Shown: piece by piece, positions 17,436-25,815 of the stretch | How the letters are laid out: each line of letters starts with the position of its first letter | How positions within the stretch are numbered: the first letter of the stretch is position 1 | Source of the DNA: an uncultured Opitutia bacterium | Lineage (GTDB): Bacteria; Verrucomicrobiota; Verrucomicrobiia; Opitutales; Opitutaceae | Direction of reading: 5' to 3' | DNA length: 64,000 nt | NCBI GenBank assembly: GCA_903825285.1 | Contig: CAIJZY010000038.1 | Span: forward strand, 1-64,000 | Program-made: the position numbers and the translations under genes | Notes under the pieces: generated by a model | Databases searched by the model: none | Told to the model about the DNA's origin: nothing | The model's input: the letters and a program-made list of their open reading frames with translations, nothing else

Positions 17436-19456
17436 GGGGGAAAGGGGTCGAGGCGCAGGAATTCCACGCCGTGGCGGGGCACAGCGCCAGACCAATTCCG
17501 GCGTCCCGGGTCGACGGTCCCGCGCCAGAGGTCGTGCGCCCGCCAGTCGCCCGCGAGCCCGAGGTCGTCCCAGCGGAGTTCCACCGCCGCCGGCTCCTCG
17601 TCGCGATTGAACAGCCCGACCGCCACGGCACCGCCGGCCAGCGGCCGGACCCAGGCCTCGAGCGTGGGGCTGAGCACGACGCGGCGGGCGGGCCGGCCGA
17701 GTGGATCCTGGTCCACCGCGATCGCGTCGTCGTTCGTCAGCAGCGCGCGCGTGAACCCGTCGAGCTCCGCCGGGTCGCCCGCGAGCAGCAGGGGCGAGCC
17801 GCGCAGGCACCAGAGCGCGAACTGGGTTCTTTGCTCGTCCGGCGTCAGGCGCACGTCGTGGAGCTTCCGGTCCCACCCGATGCGCCCGAGCATCAGTTGG
17901 TCGAGGTCGTTCCACCGGCCGGGACCGGCGCCGCGGTCGCGCTCCTCGCCGAAAAATCCCGCGGCGGAGATCGCGCCCCAGGTATCCACGAGGTCCTCCG
18001 CCACCCGCCAGGTCTGGCCGCCCACCTCGGCGCCCCACTCCCAGACGCCCGCCCGGCCGTACTGGCAGAGGTTGAACACGAGGTCGCGCGGCTGCGCCCG
18101 CAGCGCCGCGCCCATGCGCGCGTACGGCCGCCGCCAGTCGGCGCGCTCCAGCCCGTCGGTCTCGAGCGAGTAGGAACACCAGTCGTATTTCAGGTAGTCG
18201 AAGCCCCAGGCCGCGAACTGCGCCGCGTCCTCCGCCTCGTGGCCGAAGCTGCCCGTGCAGCCGCCGCAGGTGAGCACGCCGGGCGAGCTGTAGATGCCGG
18301 CGCGGAACCCGCGCGCGTGCAGCCAGGCCGTGAGCCCGGCCATGTCGGGAAACCGCGGGTTGGGCTGGATCCGGCCCTGCGCGTCGCGAGCCGGTCCCAG
18401 CAGCGCGGGGTCGGCGATCGCCGCCTTGTAATATCCCGCCGGTCGGCCCAGCCGCTCGCGCGCCGCCAGCTCCAGCCGGCGCGGGTCGTCCGCCGCCGGC
18501 CGCGTCATCCAGAAATCGTCGATGTTCACCTGCGTCCAGCCGTGGTCCGCCAAGCCGTCGCGCCCGAGCGCCTCGGCGGCGGCGCGCACCCATGCGTCCG
18601 ACACGCGGCCCGACATGCAGTACCACGAGCACCAGCCCATCGGCGGCGTCCGCGCGATCATCTCTCCCACCACGAGCAGAAATTCCTGCTCCGCGCGGCC
18701 CGCCGGCGAAACCGCGGCGAAGCGCAGGCGGTAGTCGCCGGGCGCGGACGGCGCATGGCCGGCGATCACGCGCGTCGCGGGATCGAACCCCAGCCCCGGC
18801 GGCAGCCCGGCCACCGTCACGGCGAGGGGACCGGCGCCGGTCACGCCGACGCGCCACAGCCAGGGCCGGCCCGGCCGCACGCCGGCGACAATGGTCGCGG
18901 CAAAGCGCGGCGGCCCGGCTGGGGTCAAGGCTGCCGCGGGGGCCGCCCCCGGCGCCGGGGCGACGGCCGCGGGCGGCGCGCCGGTGTGCGTGATGACCGG
19001 CTCGATCCAGTCGGCGGGCGCATACGGCTCGCCGCGCACGTCGGCCACGAGCGCCAGGCGCTGGATGCCGGCCAGCGGCACGTCGAGCGGCACCGCCGGT
19101 CCGCCGCGCTGCTGCCAGGGTCCGCGGTACAGCACGCGGCCGTCGCCGACGATGAGGAAGCGGATGGTGGCAAGCTCGCCCGCCGTGTCGTCCACGCCGG
19201 TTCGCGCCTGCACGCGCGTCGCGCGGCCGCCGAGCGCGAGTTCCAGGCGGCTGCCGCCGGCGGTGCCAAAGCCGCGGGCAAAGGTGACCCGGCCCACGCG
19301 GAGCGGACCGCCGCCCGCCGCGGTGTCCGCCGCCGGCACCGCCCAGGTCGCCTGCAGGGTCTCGCGCAGGTTCAGCGTCGCGACGGCCGTCTCCTTCCCG
19401 GACAGGGGCGCGGCCGCCCAGAGCAGGGCGCCGAGGAGGGTGATCCGCCGCTTCAC
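17432..19456 (-). CDS. Secreted GH27-like alpha-galactosidase with NPCBM-type N-terminal domain
   Basis: This is a 674-residue exported glycosidase. It starts with a GTG at 19456 and a signal peptide (MKRRITLLGALLWAAAPLSG). An N-terminal beta-domain of about 130 residues resembles the NPCBM carbohydrate-binding module. A short Ig-like segment with GLPPGLGFDPATRVIAG follows, and then the GH27 barrel. TPPMGWCSWYCMSG opens the barrel, LKYDWCSY near residue 425 holds the nucleophile Asp, and RWNDLDQLMLG near residue 517 holds the acid/base Asp. It probably releases alpha-galactose from plant or algal polymers outside the cytoplasm. It is the first gene of a three-gene operon with overlapping starts and stops. 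Confidence 0.9.
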   Translation of the reverse strand: MKRRITLLGALLWAAAPLSGKETAVATLNLRETLQATWAVPAADTAAGGGPLRVGRVTFARGFGTAGGSRLELALGGRATRVQARTGVDDTAGELATIRFLIVGDGRVLYRGPWQQRGGPAVPLDVPLAGIQRLALVADVRGEPYAPADWIEPVITHTGAPPAAVAPAPGAAPAAALTPAGPPRFAATIVAGVRPGRPWLWRVGVTGAGPLAVTVAGLPPGLGFDPATRVIAGHAPSAPGDYRLRFAAVSPAGRAEQEFLLVVGEMIARTPPMGWCSWYCMSGRVSDAWVRAAAEALGRDGLADHGWTQVNIDDFWMTRPAADDPRRLELAARERLGRPAGYYKAAIADPALLGPARDAQGRIQPNPRFPDMAGLTAWLHARGFRAGIYSSPGVLTCGGCTGSFGHEAEDAAQFAAWGFDYLKYDWCSYSLETDGLERADWRRPYARMGAALRAQPRDLVFNLCQYGRAGVWEWGAEVGGQTWRVAEDLVDTWGAISAAGFFGEERDRGAGPGRWNDLDQLMLGRIGWDRKLHDVRLTPDEQRTQFALWCLRGSPLLLAGDPAELDGFTRALLTNDDAIAVDQDPLGRPARRVVLSPTLEAWVRPLAGGAVAVGLFNRDEEPAAVELRWDDLGLAGDWRAHDLWRGTVDPGRRNWSGAVPRHGVEFLRLDPFPP

Positions 19457-19540
19457 GCGGCCATGATCGCGCGGCGCGGCGGGTCAGGCCAGCGCAGACT
19501 GCGGGGGCCGCTGTATGTTCAGCCCGGCTGCGCCGTGCTT

Positions 19541-19595
19541 GTAGCGCGGGCCCGGAGCCGGCAACTTCGGGGCGGCAGGCGCCGGCCTGCGCTAC
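19541..19595. repeat. Intergenic inverted repeat, family E (GTAGCGC type)
   Basis: GTAGCGCGGGCCCGGAGCCGG at its left end (19541) pairs imperfectly with GCCGGCCTGCGCTAC at 19581-19595. The right arm stops only three bases before the ATG of the asparaginase gene. It lies between two divergent genes and so within a promoter/leader region, not a terminator position. Confidence 0.6.
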
Positions 19596-19598
19596 CCC

Positions 19599-20609
19599 AT
19601 GGCTACCCCCGCTTCCAGCCCGACCCCGCCCCGCATCCGCCTGCTGGCCACCGGCGGGACCATCGCCGGCGCCCAGACCGTCGGCGGGCGCGGCTACCAG
19701 GCCGGGGCGCTCTCGATCGAGGCGCTCATCGGCGCCGTGCCGCAGCTCGCGGCGATCGCGCGGCTCGAGGTCGAGCAGGTCGCGGCGATCGGGAGCCAGG
19801 ACATGGACGAGGCGGTGTGGCTGAAGCTCGCGGCGCGCGCGCGGGCCGCGCTCGCCGAGCCGGAGCTCGCCGGCGTCGTGATCACGCATGGCACCGACAC
19901 GATGGAGGAGACCGGCTATTTCCTGAACCTGGTCGTGCCGAGCGCGAAGCCGATCGTGCTGGTCGGCGCCATGCGCCCCGCGACCGAGATCAGCGCGGAC
20001 GGCCCGATGAACCTCTACAACGCCGTCGCGGTCGCGGCGCACCCCGAGGCCGCCGGCCGCGGCGTGCTGGTGGTGGCGAACGACGAGATCCATTTTGCGC
20101 GCGAGGTGGCGAAGACGAACACGACCCAGGTCGGCACGTTCAAGGCCACGCACCGCGGCCTCGCCGGGCTGGTGCACGCGGGCCGGCTGCACCTCTACGC
20201 GCCGCCCGTGCGCCGCCACACGGCCGGCAGCGAGTTCGCCGTGCTGCCCGTGACGGCGCTGCCGCGGGTGGACATCGTCTACGCCTACGCCGGCATGGGC
20301 CGCGAGCTGATCGACGCCGCGGTGCGCGCCGGGGCGAAGGGCCTGGTCGTGGCCGGCGTCGGCGACGGCAACCTCAACGCCGCCGCGCTCGCCGCCTGCG
20401 CCGCGGCGGCCCGCGCCGGCGTCGCCATCGTGCGCAGCTCGCGCACCGGCGGCGGCGTGGTCGAGCGCAACCTCGAGGTGCCCGACGACGAGCTGGGCTT
20501 CATCGCGGCCGACGAGCTCAACCCCCAGAAGGCGCGCGTGCTGCTGATGCTCGGCCTCACGCGCACCGCCGACCCCGCCGCGCTGCAGGCGCTGTTCTTC
20601 GCCTACTAG
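19599..20609 (+). CDS. L-asparaginase (asparaginase/glutaminase family)
   Basis: This 336-residue protein has the standard length for L-asparaginase and both conserved Thr motifs. TGGTIAG near residues 19-25 carries the nucleophilic Thr, and HGTDTMEET near residue 98 carries the second Thr and the Asp of the catalytic set. It hydrolyses asparagine to aspartate and ammonia. No signal peptide is seen, so it is probably a cytoplasmic enzyme. The neighbours give no pathway, and the gene is divergent from the GH27 operon. An inverted repeat ends three bases before its ATG. Confidence 0.9.
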   Translation: MATPASSPTPPRIRLLATGGTIAGAQTVGGRGYQAGALSIEALIGAVPQLAAIARLEVEQVAAIGSQDMDEAVWLKLAARARAALAEPELAGVVITHGTDTMEETGYFLNLVVPSAKPIVLVGAMRPATEISADGPMNLYNAVAVAAHPEAAGRGVLVVANDEIHFAREVAKTNTTQVGTFKATHRGLAGLVHAGRLHLYAPPVRRHTAGSEFAVLPVTALPRVDIVYAYAGMGRELIDAAVRAGAKGLVVAGVGDGNLNAAALAACAAAARAGVAIVRSSRTGGGVVERNLEVPDDELGFIAADELNPQKARVLLMLGLTRTADPAALQALFFAY

Positions 20610-20845
20610 GCCGGGCTCGCCTCCGGGTGGACGGACCGCTTATGGCGCCGATTCAGCGGCGTACTGTTCCGATTTATTACACGCGGATGAATTGAATCAC
20701 CTCCTTCCGGACAAATGCTTCAGTCATGAAGCTAGCGTCTGAAAACCAGGCCGCCGGAAGGTTCGGGGTTGATGGCACCCGAGGCCCTGGATTTCGCCCC
20801 GAAAGTGGAATGACGCGCCCAATCCGGGAGCGGCTCGACGCCTAG
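20610..20845. other. Gap without a recognised gene
   Basis: I find no convincing coding frame, RNA gene or repeat in this 236-bp stretch. It includes an AT-richer section around 20660-20720 that could hold the promoter for the following membrane-protein genes. Confidence 0.4.
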
Positions 20846-21361
20846 ATGTCCGCGGACTCAGAGCCCGCTGGCAACCCAGCCGACTCCGTCACCCACCCCG
20901 GCTTCCGCTGGGAGAGGGCGCGGCGGATATTTCGCGCCGCCTTCAAGCTGCCGGCGGATCGCGGCCCGGGGCGGCCTTACGGCTCCGATCCTCTGTTCCA
21001 GTTTGGCCAGCACTGCATGGCGTTCTATCTGGGCTGCGCCGGCTGCCTGCTCCTGCGGGAGCAGTTTCATTTCTCCGCCGTGATCAGTTCCGCCGTGATC
21101 GGCCTCGCGGGAACGTTCATCCCGTTTCCCGACAGCCATGAGCCGCTGAGCATGCAGGCGATCGTCTACGCCGGCAGCTTTGCGGGCATGTGCTCCCCGT
21201 TGCTGCTGGCCAGCCAGCCTGTGATCCTCTTCGCGTCGGCCTGCGGGGCGCTGAGCTATCTTTTCCTGCGGCCCCGTTTCCTCGGCTTCGGCGGCAAACT
21301 CGGCGCCAGCGCCTTCGTGGTGTCGCTGGTCCTCCTGCTCCTGTTCGCCCTGCTGCGATGA
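20846..21361 (+). CDS. Small membrane protein of unknown function (first of a related pair)
   Basis: The 171-residue product has an Arg-rich N-terminal cytoplasmic stretch, followed by about four hydrophobic segments between residues 58 and 171. Motifs shared in order with the next protein are GSFAGMCSP (there GASFVGMSD) and GGKLGASAF (there GGSLGASAF). The two genes overlap by ATGA, so the proteins probably form one complex. I do not recognise the family, and no catalytic residues are apparent. A transporter or channel made of two half-subunits is one possible reading. Confidence 0.65.
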   Translation: MSADSEPAGNPADSVTHPGFRWERARRIFRAAFKLPADRGPGRPYGSDPLFQFGQHCMAFYLGCAGCLLLREQFHFSAVISSAVIGLAGTFIPFPDSHEPLSMQAIVYAGSFAGMCSPLLLASQPVILFASACGALSYLFLRPRFLGFGGKLGASAFVVSLVLLLLFALLR

Positions 21362-21741
21362 ACTCCCTGCTCATCATCGGCGCGTCCCTGCTGGGCGCGC
21401 ACGCCACGTTCCGGCTGGCCCATCGGACCCGCCTCGGCGCGATCCGCGCTTCGACCCTCGCCAGCCTCCTGTTCGTCGCCCTCACGACGCCCCTCGGCTG
21501 GCTGCTGGTGCCGAAGCTGCAGGCGGCGTTTTTCGGGGCGAGCTTCGTGGGCATGAGCGATGCGAAGCGGCTCTCGCACCGGCACGTGCTCCTCGCCGCG
21601 CTCATCTTCAGCGCCTTCTTCTTCGGGCTTTCCTTTCTGCCCATCAGCCTGGGCGGCAGCCTGGGCGCCTCGGCGTTCCTGTCCTGCATTCTGACCTACA
21701 CGGTGTCCGCTCGACTCGACCGCGCCACGGCGCGGGCCTAA
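21358..21741 (+). CDS. Small membrane protein of unknown function (second of a related pair)
   Basis: This is a 127-residue integral membrane protein with about four helices. Its ATG at 21358 overlaps the stop of the preceding gene. It shares the spaced motifs GASFVGMSD and GGSLGASAF with its neighbour, suggesting ancient duplication. Between the helices is a charged loop, SDAKRLSHRH. It is followed by the TRIC-type channel gene on the same strand. Function unknown. Confidence 0.65.
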   Translation: MNSLLIIGASLLGAHATFRLAHRTRLGAIRASTLASLLFVALTTPLGWLLVPKLQAAFFGASFVGMSDAKRLSHRHVLLAALIFSAFFFGLSFLPISLGGSLGASAFLSCILTYTVSARLDRATARA

Positions 21742-21820
21742 GGCGGGCAGGAGGGTCGGACGCGGATTGAAATCAGCGGGGACCCGGGATTGTGTCTCGG
21801 GCACGACGACCCGTCGTCTC

Positions 21821-22471
21821 ATGTCCGCCAGCGAATTCCATCTTCCAGCCGTGTTTGACCTTGGGGCCACGTTTGCCTTCGGGCTGACGGGCGCGCTCGC
21901 GGCCATTCGCCGTCGCTACGACATCGTGGGGGTCTTCTTCCTGGCACTCGCCTGCGGCCTGGGCGGGGCGCTGATCCGCGACGCGGTGTTCATCAAGCAG
22001 GCCGGCCCCATCCCGCTGCTCGCGGATCCCCGCTACATTGAGGTCGTGGCCGGGGCGACGCTGTTCGGCGCCATCTTCGGCGGGAGGGTGAAGCATTTCC
22101 ACCGGCTGATCGCGATTCTCGATGCCCTGGGCCTCGGCGCCTACGCGGCCTTCGGCACCCAGAAGGCCCTGAACGCGGATCTCGCGGTGCCCGCCGCGAT
22201 CCTGGTCGGCGTCATCAACGCCACCGGCGGGGGACTGCTGCGCGACATCCTCACCCGCGAGGAGCCCCTCGTCTTCAAGCCGGGCCAGTTTTATGTCCTG
22301 ACCGCCTTCGGCGGGTCCGTGGCGTTCGTGTTCCTCTCGGTCCAAACGGGCCTGTCGGCGACCAACGCCGCGCTGGCGGCCATCGTGATCACCTTCGTCT
22401 TCCGCCTGCTCGCGATCGCGTTCAACTGGCGGACAACGCCGGTGAGCGGGACGGATCTGCCCATCCCGTAG
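21821..22471 (+). CDS. TRIC/UPF0126 family membrane protein (putative cation channel or small-solute transporter)
   Basis: This is a 216-residue integral membrane protein when started at the ATG at 21821. An upstream ATG at 21767 would add an unlikely 18-residue leader. The family has two homologous triple-helix repeats, each with a glycine-rich loop, visible here as GLGGALIRDAVF and ATGGGLLRDILTREEP. Bacterial members include YicG-like proteins, related to trimeric intracellular cation channels, and some have been linked to glycine transport. It follows the membrane-protein pair on the same strand. Confidence 0.85.
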   Translation: MSASEFHLPAVFDLGATFAFGLTGALAAIRRRYDIVGVFFLALACGLGGALIRDAVFIKQAGPIPLLADPRYIEVVAGATLFGAIFGGRVKHFHRLIAILDALGLGAYAAFGTQKALNADLAVPAAILVGVINATGGGLLRDILTREEPLVFKPGQFYVLTAFGGSVAFVFLSVQTGLSATNAALAAIVITFVFRLLAIAFNWRTTPVSGTDLPIP

Positions 22472-22537
22472 CCCGGCCAGCGCGCGCTTGCCACCGGCGT
22501 CGCGTCGCGTATGGTGCGCGCGTTACCCCACCCCGCC

Positions 22538-22873
22538 ATGCGCATTCCCTCCAAGTCTGACGAGGCCGAAGGCGGCCAGCGCGAGATCCCCGCCGAAGTC
22601 AGGGTGTGGCTCGACAAGGGCTGGACGGTCATCCCGACGGAGCGCCGCGGTTTCGTGCTCTCCGGCCAGAAGTCGATGCGCGGGCTCGGCAAGGCCGGCC
22701 TCGCGATCGGCATTCTGCTGCTGTTCTCCTTTCTCTCGCCCTACCGCCTGCCCGGTGTGCTCGGGATCATCCTGATCGTCGTCTCGATCCTCGACTTCAG
22801 GTTCAACACCAAGCCCCCGACCAAGTTCTTCCCGGCCGAGGGCGAGCAGACGCGCGTGATGGATCGCAGCTAG
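22538..22873 (+). CDS. Hypothetical membrane protein
   Basis: The ATG at 22538 gives 111 residues; an earlier in-frame ATG at 22511 is possible. After a charged N-terminal half (EIPAEVRVWLDKGWTVIPTE), two hydrophobic helices lie around residues 57-90 (AGLAIGILLLFSFL and LGIILIVVSIL). The tail is polar. I do not recognise a family. It is convergent with the DUF885 gene about 20 bp away. Confidence 0.6.
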   Translation: MRIPSKSDEAEGGQREIPAEVRVWLDKGWTVIPTERRGFVLSGQKSMRGLGKAGLAIGILLLFSFLSPYRLPGVLGIILIVVSILDFRFNTKPPTKFFPAEGEQTRVMDRS

Positions 22874-22892
22874 CGCGCGGCGCGGGCCGCGG

Positions 22893-24629
22893 CTACAGCC
22901 CCATCTCCTGCCGCACGAATTTCACCGGCGGGCTGCCGAAGGACAGGACGGTGTCGTGGTAGCGCTTGAGCGTGAATGCGGGGCCCCACTTCGCCTCGGC
23001 GGCGGCGCGCAGGTCGTCGTGCTCGGTCGTGCCGACAAAGTAGGTTGAGAGCTGCGTGGAGGTCAGCAGCGCGCGCTTCCACTTGCCCACGGCCTCGCCC
23101 TCCTCCTGGAAGCCCTGCTGCATCATGAGCGCCAGGGCCTGCTCCCGGGTCATGTCGCCCATGTGGATCCGCTGGTCGAGGATGGCGTTGATGATCGCGC
23201 GCAGGCGCATCTTGAGCTGCTGCATCCGCACCTCCGGTCCGCCGAAGCCGGCCTCGGCCATCACGCGCTCGGTGTAGACGGCCCAGCCCTCGACAAAGCT
23301 GCCGCTGGAGAACAGCGCGCGGACCAGCGTGGGGGCCTGGAACTGGTTCGCATGGGCGAGCTGCAGGTAGTGGCCCGGCATCGCCTCGTGCACCGTGAGG
23401 TCGTTCAGCATGTAGAAATTGTACTCGCGGAAGAACGAGCGCTTGCGGGCCTCCGTCCAGTCGGTCGGCGTCGGCGCGATGGCGTAGAACGTCTCGACCT
23501 GCGGCTCGAGCGCGCCGGGCGGCTGGCAGTAGGCGACCGAGTTGCCCCAGTTGAACTCCGGCGCGACGATCACCCGCACCGGCGTGGCGGGCACGGTCAT
23601 GAGGTCGTGGCTCCGCACGAAGTCCGTGGCGGCCTGCAGCGTCGCCTTCGCCTCGGCCACGATGGTCTGGTCGGTCAGGCTCCGCTCGGCGAGCTGGTCG
23701 AGCACCGCCCGGATGACCTTCGGCCGGTCCGCGAGCGTGGCGGCGTCGGCGCCCGGGTGGCGCGCCAGGTACAGCGGCCGGGCCGTGGCGTACATCTGCT
23801 CCGTCGTCCGGGCCAGCTCCGCCTGGGCGCGCCGCAGGATCTCCTCGGGGCTCAGGTCCGAGCTGAGCGCGAACTTCAGCTTCTGCCGGAAAAGCTTCTC
23901 GCCGAGCCGGAAGCTGCCCGTCGAGCGCGGCAGCAGGTCCGTCTTCAGCCACTGCTGGTAGGCGGTCAGCGCCGCGAGGGCCTTGGCCTGCGCCGGGGCC
24001 ACCTCCGCGCGGAGCGCGGGCACCTGCTGCAGGAGCGGCTCGAGGTCGTGCCGGATGAGGTTGATCGCGCCGCCGGTCTGGTCGATTGCGGTCTCGGTGA
24101 GGATGCGCGCGGGATTCTGCAGGTTGGCCTGGGCCTGCGCGACCACGGCGGGGATCCGGTCCAGCCGCTGCGCCAGCGTGTGCAGCCGCGCCTCGGCCGG
24201 CGCGAAGTCGCGCGCGGTGAGGAAATAGAGGGCGTCGGCAAAGCTCCCGTTGTAGCTGCGCGGGTCGTTCTCGTAGGGCCGCAGCTGCTCGAGCGTGAAC
24301 AGCTCGTACTGGATGCTCTGGCGCAGGATCTGCACGTCGACGCGGTTCGGCCCGGTCAGCGCCGCGGCGTCGATCCGGTCCAGCGCGGCGAGGGACTTCC
24401 GCGCGTGGTCGGCCTCCGCCTGCCGGCCCGCCGGGCTGTAGTCGTGGAGCTGGCCGTCAAAGCGGTGGTCGCCCAGCTCGGTGGCCTCCTCGGGGTTCAG
24501 CCGCAGGTAGGACTCGAGGTAGTCGTGGGCCGCGCCCTGGAAGGCCGCGTCTGCGGTCGTGCCGGCGGCCAGCGGGGCGCGCACCGTCAGGAGCCCGACC
24601 ATCGCCAGGCTGAGGGGTAGGAATTTCAT
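22893..24629 (-). CDS. DUF885 family putative metallopeptidase, exported
   Basis: This is a 578-residue protein with a signal peptide when started at the ATG at 24629 (MKFLPLSLAMVGLL). An ATG further upstream would place the signal inside the protein. DUF885 proteins are related to M3-like zinc peptidases. The HEAMPGH motif near residue 412 fits the family zinc site (HExxxGH), and FVEGWAVYTE contributes the downstream ligand region. It is probably periplasmic or surface-associated, and its substrate peptides are unknown. It stands alone between a convergent membrane gene and the SRPBCC/ArsR operon. Confidence 0.85.
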   Translation of the reverse strand: MKFLPLSLAMVGLLTVRAPLAAGTTADAAFQGAAHDYLESYLRLNPEEATELGDHRFDGQLHDYSPAGRQAEADHARKSLAALDRIDAAALTGPNRVDVQILRQSIQYELFTLEQLRPYENDPRSYNGSFADALYFLTARDFAPAEARLHTLAQRLDRIPAVVAQAQANLQNPARILTETAIDQTGGAINLIRHDLEPLLQQVPALRAEVAPAQAKALAALTAYQQWLKTDLLPRSTGSFRLGEKLFRQKLKFALSSDLSPEEILRRAQAELARTTEQMYATARPLYLARHPGADAATLADRPKVIRAVLDQLAERSLTDQTIVAEAKATLQAATDFVRSHDLMTVPATPVRVIVAPEFNWGNSVAYCQPPGALEPQVETFYAIAPTPTDWTEARKRSFFREYNFYMLNDLTVHEAMPGHYLQLAHANQFQAPTLVRALFSSGSFVEGWAVYTERVMAEAGFGGPEVRMQQLKMRLRAIINAILDQRIHMGDMTREQALALMMQQGFQEEGEAVGKWKRALLTSTQLSTYFVGTTEHDDLRAAAEAKWGPAFTLKRYHDTVLSFGSPPVKFVRQEMGL

Positions 24630-24752
24630 GGCCGGGAAGTTGGGGCCGAATCCGGCCCCGCGCAAACCGCCATTTGCGCCGGCGCCAGGGCTCATTCCGC
24701 CGGCCCAGCCATGGCCGGCTGCCGCCGCCCTGTTCTCAACTACCGGAGAGGC

Positions 24753-25307
24753 TCAGGAGGATTGCGCGGCCACCCGCAGCTTTTCGTAATCGGCCCTGAG
24801 CTTTGCGTGGACCGGCCAGAACGGCGGCGGCGGGGCGCCCTCGAGCAGGGCGACGAGGTGCGTGAGATGCGTGTGCCAGCCGGCGCCGAACTCGGCCATG
24901 GATGGCACGTCTTCGCCGCGCGCGCGGTGCGTGAGGACCAGGAGCACGTTCTTGCCCTGCGGGGTCAGCTCGAACGTCGCCTCGGAGTCGCCGGTGCTGC
25001 CAAACGTGAAGGCCAGCAGCCGCGGCGGCTCGCAGCGCGTGACCACCCCGTCCATGTGGTGCCCGGGATGGTGATGATGCTTGTGCTCCTCCGGCGGTGT
25101 CTCGCCGGGTGCGAGTTCCTGGTGGTGGAAATGGAGCGTGAGCTTGCCGCCCGGACGCAGCTCCATCGGCCCGCCGGCAAACCAGGGGCGGCGCTTTTCC
25201 GGATCGGTGAGGTATTCCCATACGCGCTCGATGGGGCCGGGCAGCGTGCGCACGAGGCGCACCTCCGCCGGCCCGGTGAACTGGCCGGGTTGTTCGTTGG
25301 CTTTCAT
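24753..25307 (-). CDS. SRPBCC/AHSA1-like domain protein
   Basis: This 184-residue protein belongs to the START-like SRPBCC fold, AHSA1/CalC subgroup. It has the characteristic opening LVRTLPGPIERVWEYLTDP and the strand PWFAGGPMELRPGG. An unusual His-rich loop, EEHKHHHHPGHH, interrupts the fold near residue 75 and could bind metal. Proteins of this type are often encoded directly after an ArsR-type regulator, as here, where its start overlaps the regulator's stop. The ligand is unknown. Confidence 0.82.
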   Translation of the reverse strand: MKANEQPGQFTGPAEVRLVRTLPGPIERVWEYLTDPEKRRPWFAGGPMELRPGGKLTLHFHHQELAPGETPPEEHKHHHHPGHHMDGVVTRCEPPRLLAFTFGSTGDSEATFELTPQGKNVLLVLTHRARGEDVPSMAEFGAGWHTHLTHLVALLEGAPPPPFWPVHAKLRADYEKLRVAAQSS

Positions 25308-25645
25308 GAGAGGGATTTTTTCCTTCGCTTCCGGGCGGGCGCCGCGTCCTCCGCCCGCAGTTCCCGTTCCAGGGCGTCCAGCCGGCGCGACCAGACCGAC
25401 CGCGTCTTTTCCAGCCAGTCCTCCAGGTCCCCGAAGCCCGCGGGATTGAGGGCCTGCACGCGGGACTGGCCCTCGGCGCGGACGGTCACGAGCCCGGCCT
25501 CGCGCAGCACCTTCAGGTGCTGGGAGATGGCCGGGGCGCTCACGTCGAATTCGCGGACGAGCTCGCCCGCGGTCCGCTCGCGCACGGCGAGCAGTTCGAC
25601 GATCCGCCGGCGCGTCGGGTCGGCGATGGCGAGGAGGCTTTGCAT
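25304..25645 (-). CDS. ArsR-family winged-helix transcriptional regulator
   Basis: This 113-residue regulator has the ArsR winged-helix core: DPTRRRIVELL, then the recognition helix SAPAISQHLKVLREAGLV and the wing VRAEGQSRVQAL. No Cys-based metal site (CVC type) is present, so it belongs to the metal-independent group that usually precedes SRPBCC genes. It probably represses its own operon through the AT-rich palindrome just upstream. The C-terminus is strongly basic. Confidence 0.88.
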   Translation of the reverse strand: MQSLLAIADPTRRRIVELLAVRERTAGELVREFDVSAPAISQHLKVLREAGLVTVRAEGQSRVQALNPAGFGDLEDWLEKTRSVWSRRLDALERELRAEDAAPARKRRKKSLS

Positions 25646-25684
25646 GCCCCTATATTTAAGTGTTAACTTAATTAAGCAAAACTA
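25646..25684 (-). promoter_or_regulatory. AT-rich promoter/operator of the ArsR-SRPBCC operon
   Basis: Immediately before the regulator ATG is a TTAAGTGTTAACTTAATTAA stretch with ACTTAA/TTAAGT half-sites in dyad arrangement. Operators of this type are common upstream of ArsR/SRPBCC operons, and the location fits autorepression. The AT richness contrasts with the surrounding sequence. Confidence 0.55.
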
Positions 25685-25720
25685 AATTACCCCACCACCC
25701 ATCTGCCTGGACCTCGGCCA

Positions 25721-25762
25721 ACAAGAAACCCGCGCCGGCCCCAACCTGGGGCGCGACGCGGG
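25721..25762 (-). terminator. Rho-independent terminator after the STN-domain gene
   Basis: On the minus strand a GC-rich stem forms from 25748-25762 and 25729-25742 with a five-base loop, followed by a TTTCTT tract. It lies about 50 bp beyond the stop of the STN-domain gene and would end the sigma-FecR-STN transcript. Confidence 0.7.
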
Positions 25763-25815
25763 CGGTTGAGCGGCTCGGTAACCGGCGAAGCACCGGCCGT
25801 CCCGCGGAGCGGGCC

